A DNA stretch of 31,530 bases. Source: an uncultured Verrucomicrobiota bacterium. GTDB taxonomy: Bacteria > Verrucomicrobiota > Verrucomicrobiia > Limisphaerales > JADLHS01. Under the pieces are notes generated by a model. That model searched no databases. It saw nothing but the letters and a program-made list of their open reading frames with translations, and had not been told where the DNA came from. This document shows positions 30,830-31,530 of this stretch, in pieces. Within the stretch, counting starts at the first letter, position 1; each line of letters begins with the position of its first letter. The stretch is taken from assembly GCA_937894935.1 (NCBI GenBank), contig CALAYC010000251.1, forward strand, positions 1 through 31,530, given 5' to 3'. Made by a program: the position numbers and the translations under genes.

Positions 30830-31480
30830 GTGAAAGAAAAGTGGAACAAGTGGTTGATCGTGCTGTTGATGGTGACGCTGGCGATTTCGCGCATTCCCGG
30901 TCTGCTGCCCACGAACTTCAGTGCGGTTTACGCCTTCGTCTTTTGCGCAGGCGTTTTAATGCCCGGAAGCATGGCGTGGTGGTTGCCGTTGGGAACCCTG
31001 CTGCTGAGCGACATCCTCCTGAATTTTTACTACGAAAGCCTCGGGCACGATGTGTGGCGGGCTTCGACAATTATCTACCAACTCTTCAATTACATCGCGT
31101 ATGCGGCACTGATTCTATTCGGCAAGCGATTCAAAGCCACGGCATCGTTTTTCGGCCTGCTCGGCGGCGGAATTCTCGGCGCGCTGCTGTTTTATCTCAT
31201 CACCAACACCGCGTCATGGCTGTTTAATCCGTTCAATAACCCGGAATACACAAAAACATTTCTCGGTTGGTTGACTGCGTTAATCAAAGGCACGAACGGT
31301 TGGCCACAAACCTGGGAATTTTTCCGCAACACGCTTATGAGCAGCGCGCTGTTCACTTCACTCTTCGTCGCTGCCGCTAAATTCACCCCAGCCGAATCTC
31401 CGGCGGACAAAGAAGCCGGGGTGCGCGAACCGGAAGAAGAAGCCGAACCTCAGGCCGAACCGGAGGAAGCCGCCGCATGA
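30830..31480 (+). CDS. DUF6580-type integral membrane protein
   Basis: Encodes 216 residues from a GTG at 30830 (VKEKWNKWLIVLLM); the frame is open to an ATG at 30746, but that part mirrors the rluA-type gene. An ATG at 30869 is a further option but would start inside the first helix. Hydrophobic helices include about 6-26, AVYAFVFCAGVLMPG, WWLPLGTLLLSDILL, IYQLFNYIAYAALILFG and FFGLLGGGILGALLFYLI. The order ISRIPGLLPTNFSAVYAF recalls DUF6580 proteins, which resemble substrate-binding subunits of ECF-type uptake systems. The tail is very acidic (Glu/Pro/Ala, about 185-216). The function is not established. Its stop overlaps the next start as ATGA, so it is co-translated with a gene beyond the window. 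Confidence 0.82.
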   Translation: MKEKWNKWLIVLLMVTLAISRIPGLLPTNFSAVYAFVFCAGVLMPGSMAWWLPLGTLLLSDILLNFYYESLGHDVWRASTIIYQLFNYIAYAALILFGKRFKATASFFGLLGGGILGALLFYLITNTASWLFNPFNNPEYTKTFLGWLTALIKGTNGWPQTWEFFRNTLMSSALFTSLFVAAAKFTPAESPADKEAGVREPEEEAEPQAEPEEAAA

Positions 31481-31530
31481 CGGATAACGGCTGGCGCGTG
31501 TCGCGCAACCCTCGCAAGCCCGAACCTTTC
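31477..31530 (+). CDS. 5' end of a downstream gene (partial)
   Basis: The ATG at 31477 overlaps the DUF6580 stop (TGA 31478-31480). GGAGG at 31462-31466 lies 10 nt upstream, a good ribosome-binding site. Eighteen codons are visible (MTDNGWRVSRNPRKPEPF) before the window ends. This is too little to name a family. The tight overlap suggests a product working with the membrane protein. Confidence 0.65.
   Translation, partial: MTDNGWRVSRNPRKPEPF

Overview
The window looks like a stretch of core chromosome from a Gram-negative bacterium, most likely a Verrucomicrobiota member of the Limisphaerales/Pedosphaera type. The outer-membrane genes (BamA, a Skp/OmpH-like chaperone, an SBBP beta-propeller secreted protein), a Tat-exported Gfo/Idh oxidoreductase, an exported SGNH hydrolase and dispersed hairpin repeats support this. 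The assignment is an inference from gene content and protein style; no rRNA or tRNA gene is present to settle it.

Layout. 1-1565 (+): a tight overlapping cluster of a four-helix membrane protein, a 51-residue microprotein and a TIGR01777 epimerase. 1596-5408 (-): smc, convergent with that cluster. 5409-5913: divergent control region with a candidate promoter and a terminator-like hairpin in the nusA leader. 5914-13016 (+): nusA, infB, rbfA, DHH phosphoesterase, truB, ribF, a classic translation/RNA-maturation operon without rimP in front; hairpins sit at the nusA-infB and infB-rbfA junctions. 13148-15304 (+): UvrD/PcrA-type helicase. 15323-16672 (-): Gfo/Idh oxidoreductase. 16915-18684 (+): ilvD. 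18691-19811: a decayed region with a frameshifted zeta-toxin-like ATPase pseudogene, a REP-like hairpin and unexplained DNA. 19812-20636 (+): orphan exported protein. 20719-21900 (+): aldo/keto reductase whose ferredoxin-like tail has lost nearly all its cysteines. 29076-21961 (-): dnaB, bamA, an SBBP protein and ompH/skp, ending at a strong bidirectional terminator. 29202-29948 (+): SGNH hydrolase with a textbook terminator. 30031-30801 (-): RluA-type pseudouridine synthase carrying an in-frame dispersed repeat. 30830-31480 (+): DUF6580-type membrane protein, overlapping the start of a further gene cut by the window end.

How the genes work together. The nusA-ribF block couples transcription elongation/termination, translation initiation, 30S maturation, short-RNA or nucleotide turnover, tRNA modification and flavin synthesis. 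The dnaB-bamA-SBBP-ompH block joins a replication gene to outer-membrane protein assembly; the secreted SBBP gene sits 2 nt behind bamA and ahead of the chaperone gene. I saw no CRISPR array, intact transposase, phage module or defence island. The most interesting signals are regulatory (nusA leader and junction hairpins), architectural (SBBP between bamA and skp, an apparent one-base lesion at the bamA start, a microprotein between two ATGA overlaps) and evolutionary (repeat-derived peptide insertions inside enzymes, a dead ferredoxin tail, a decayed ATPase gene).
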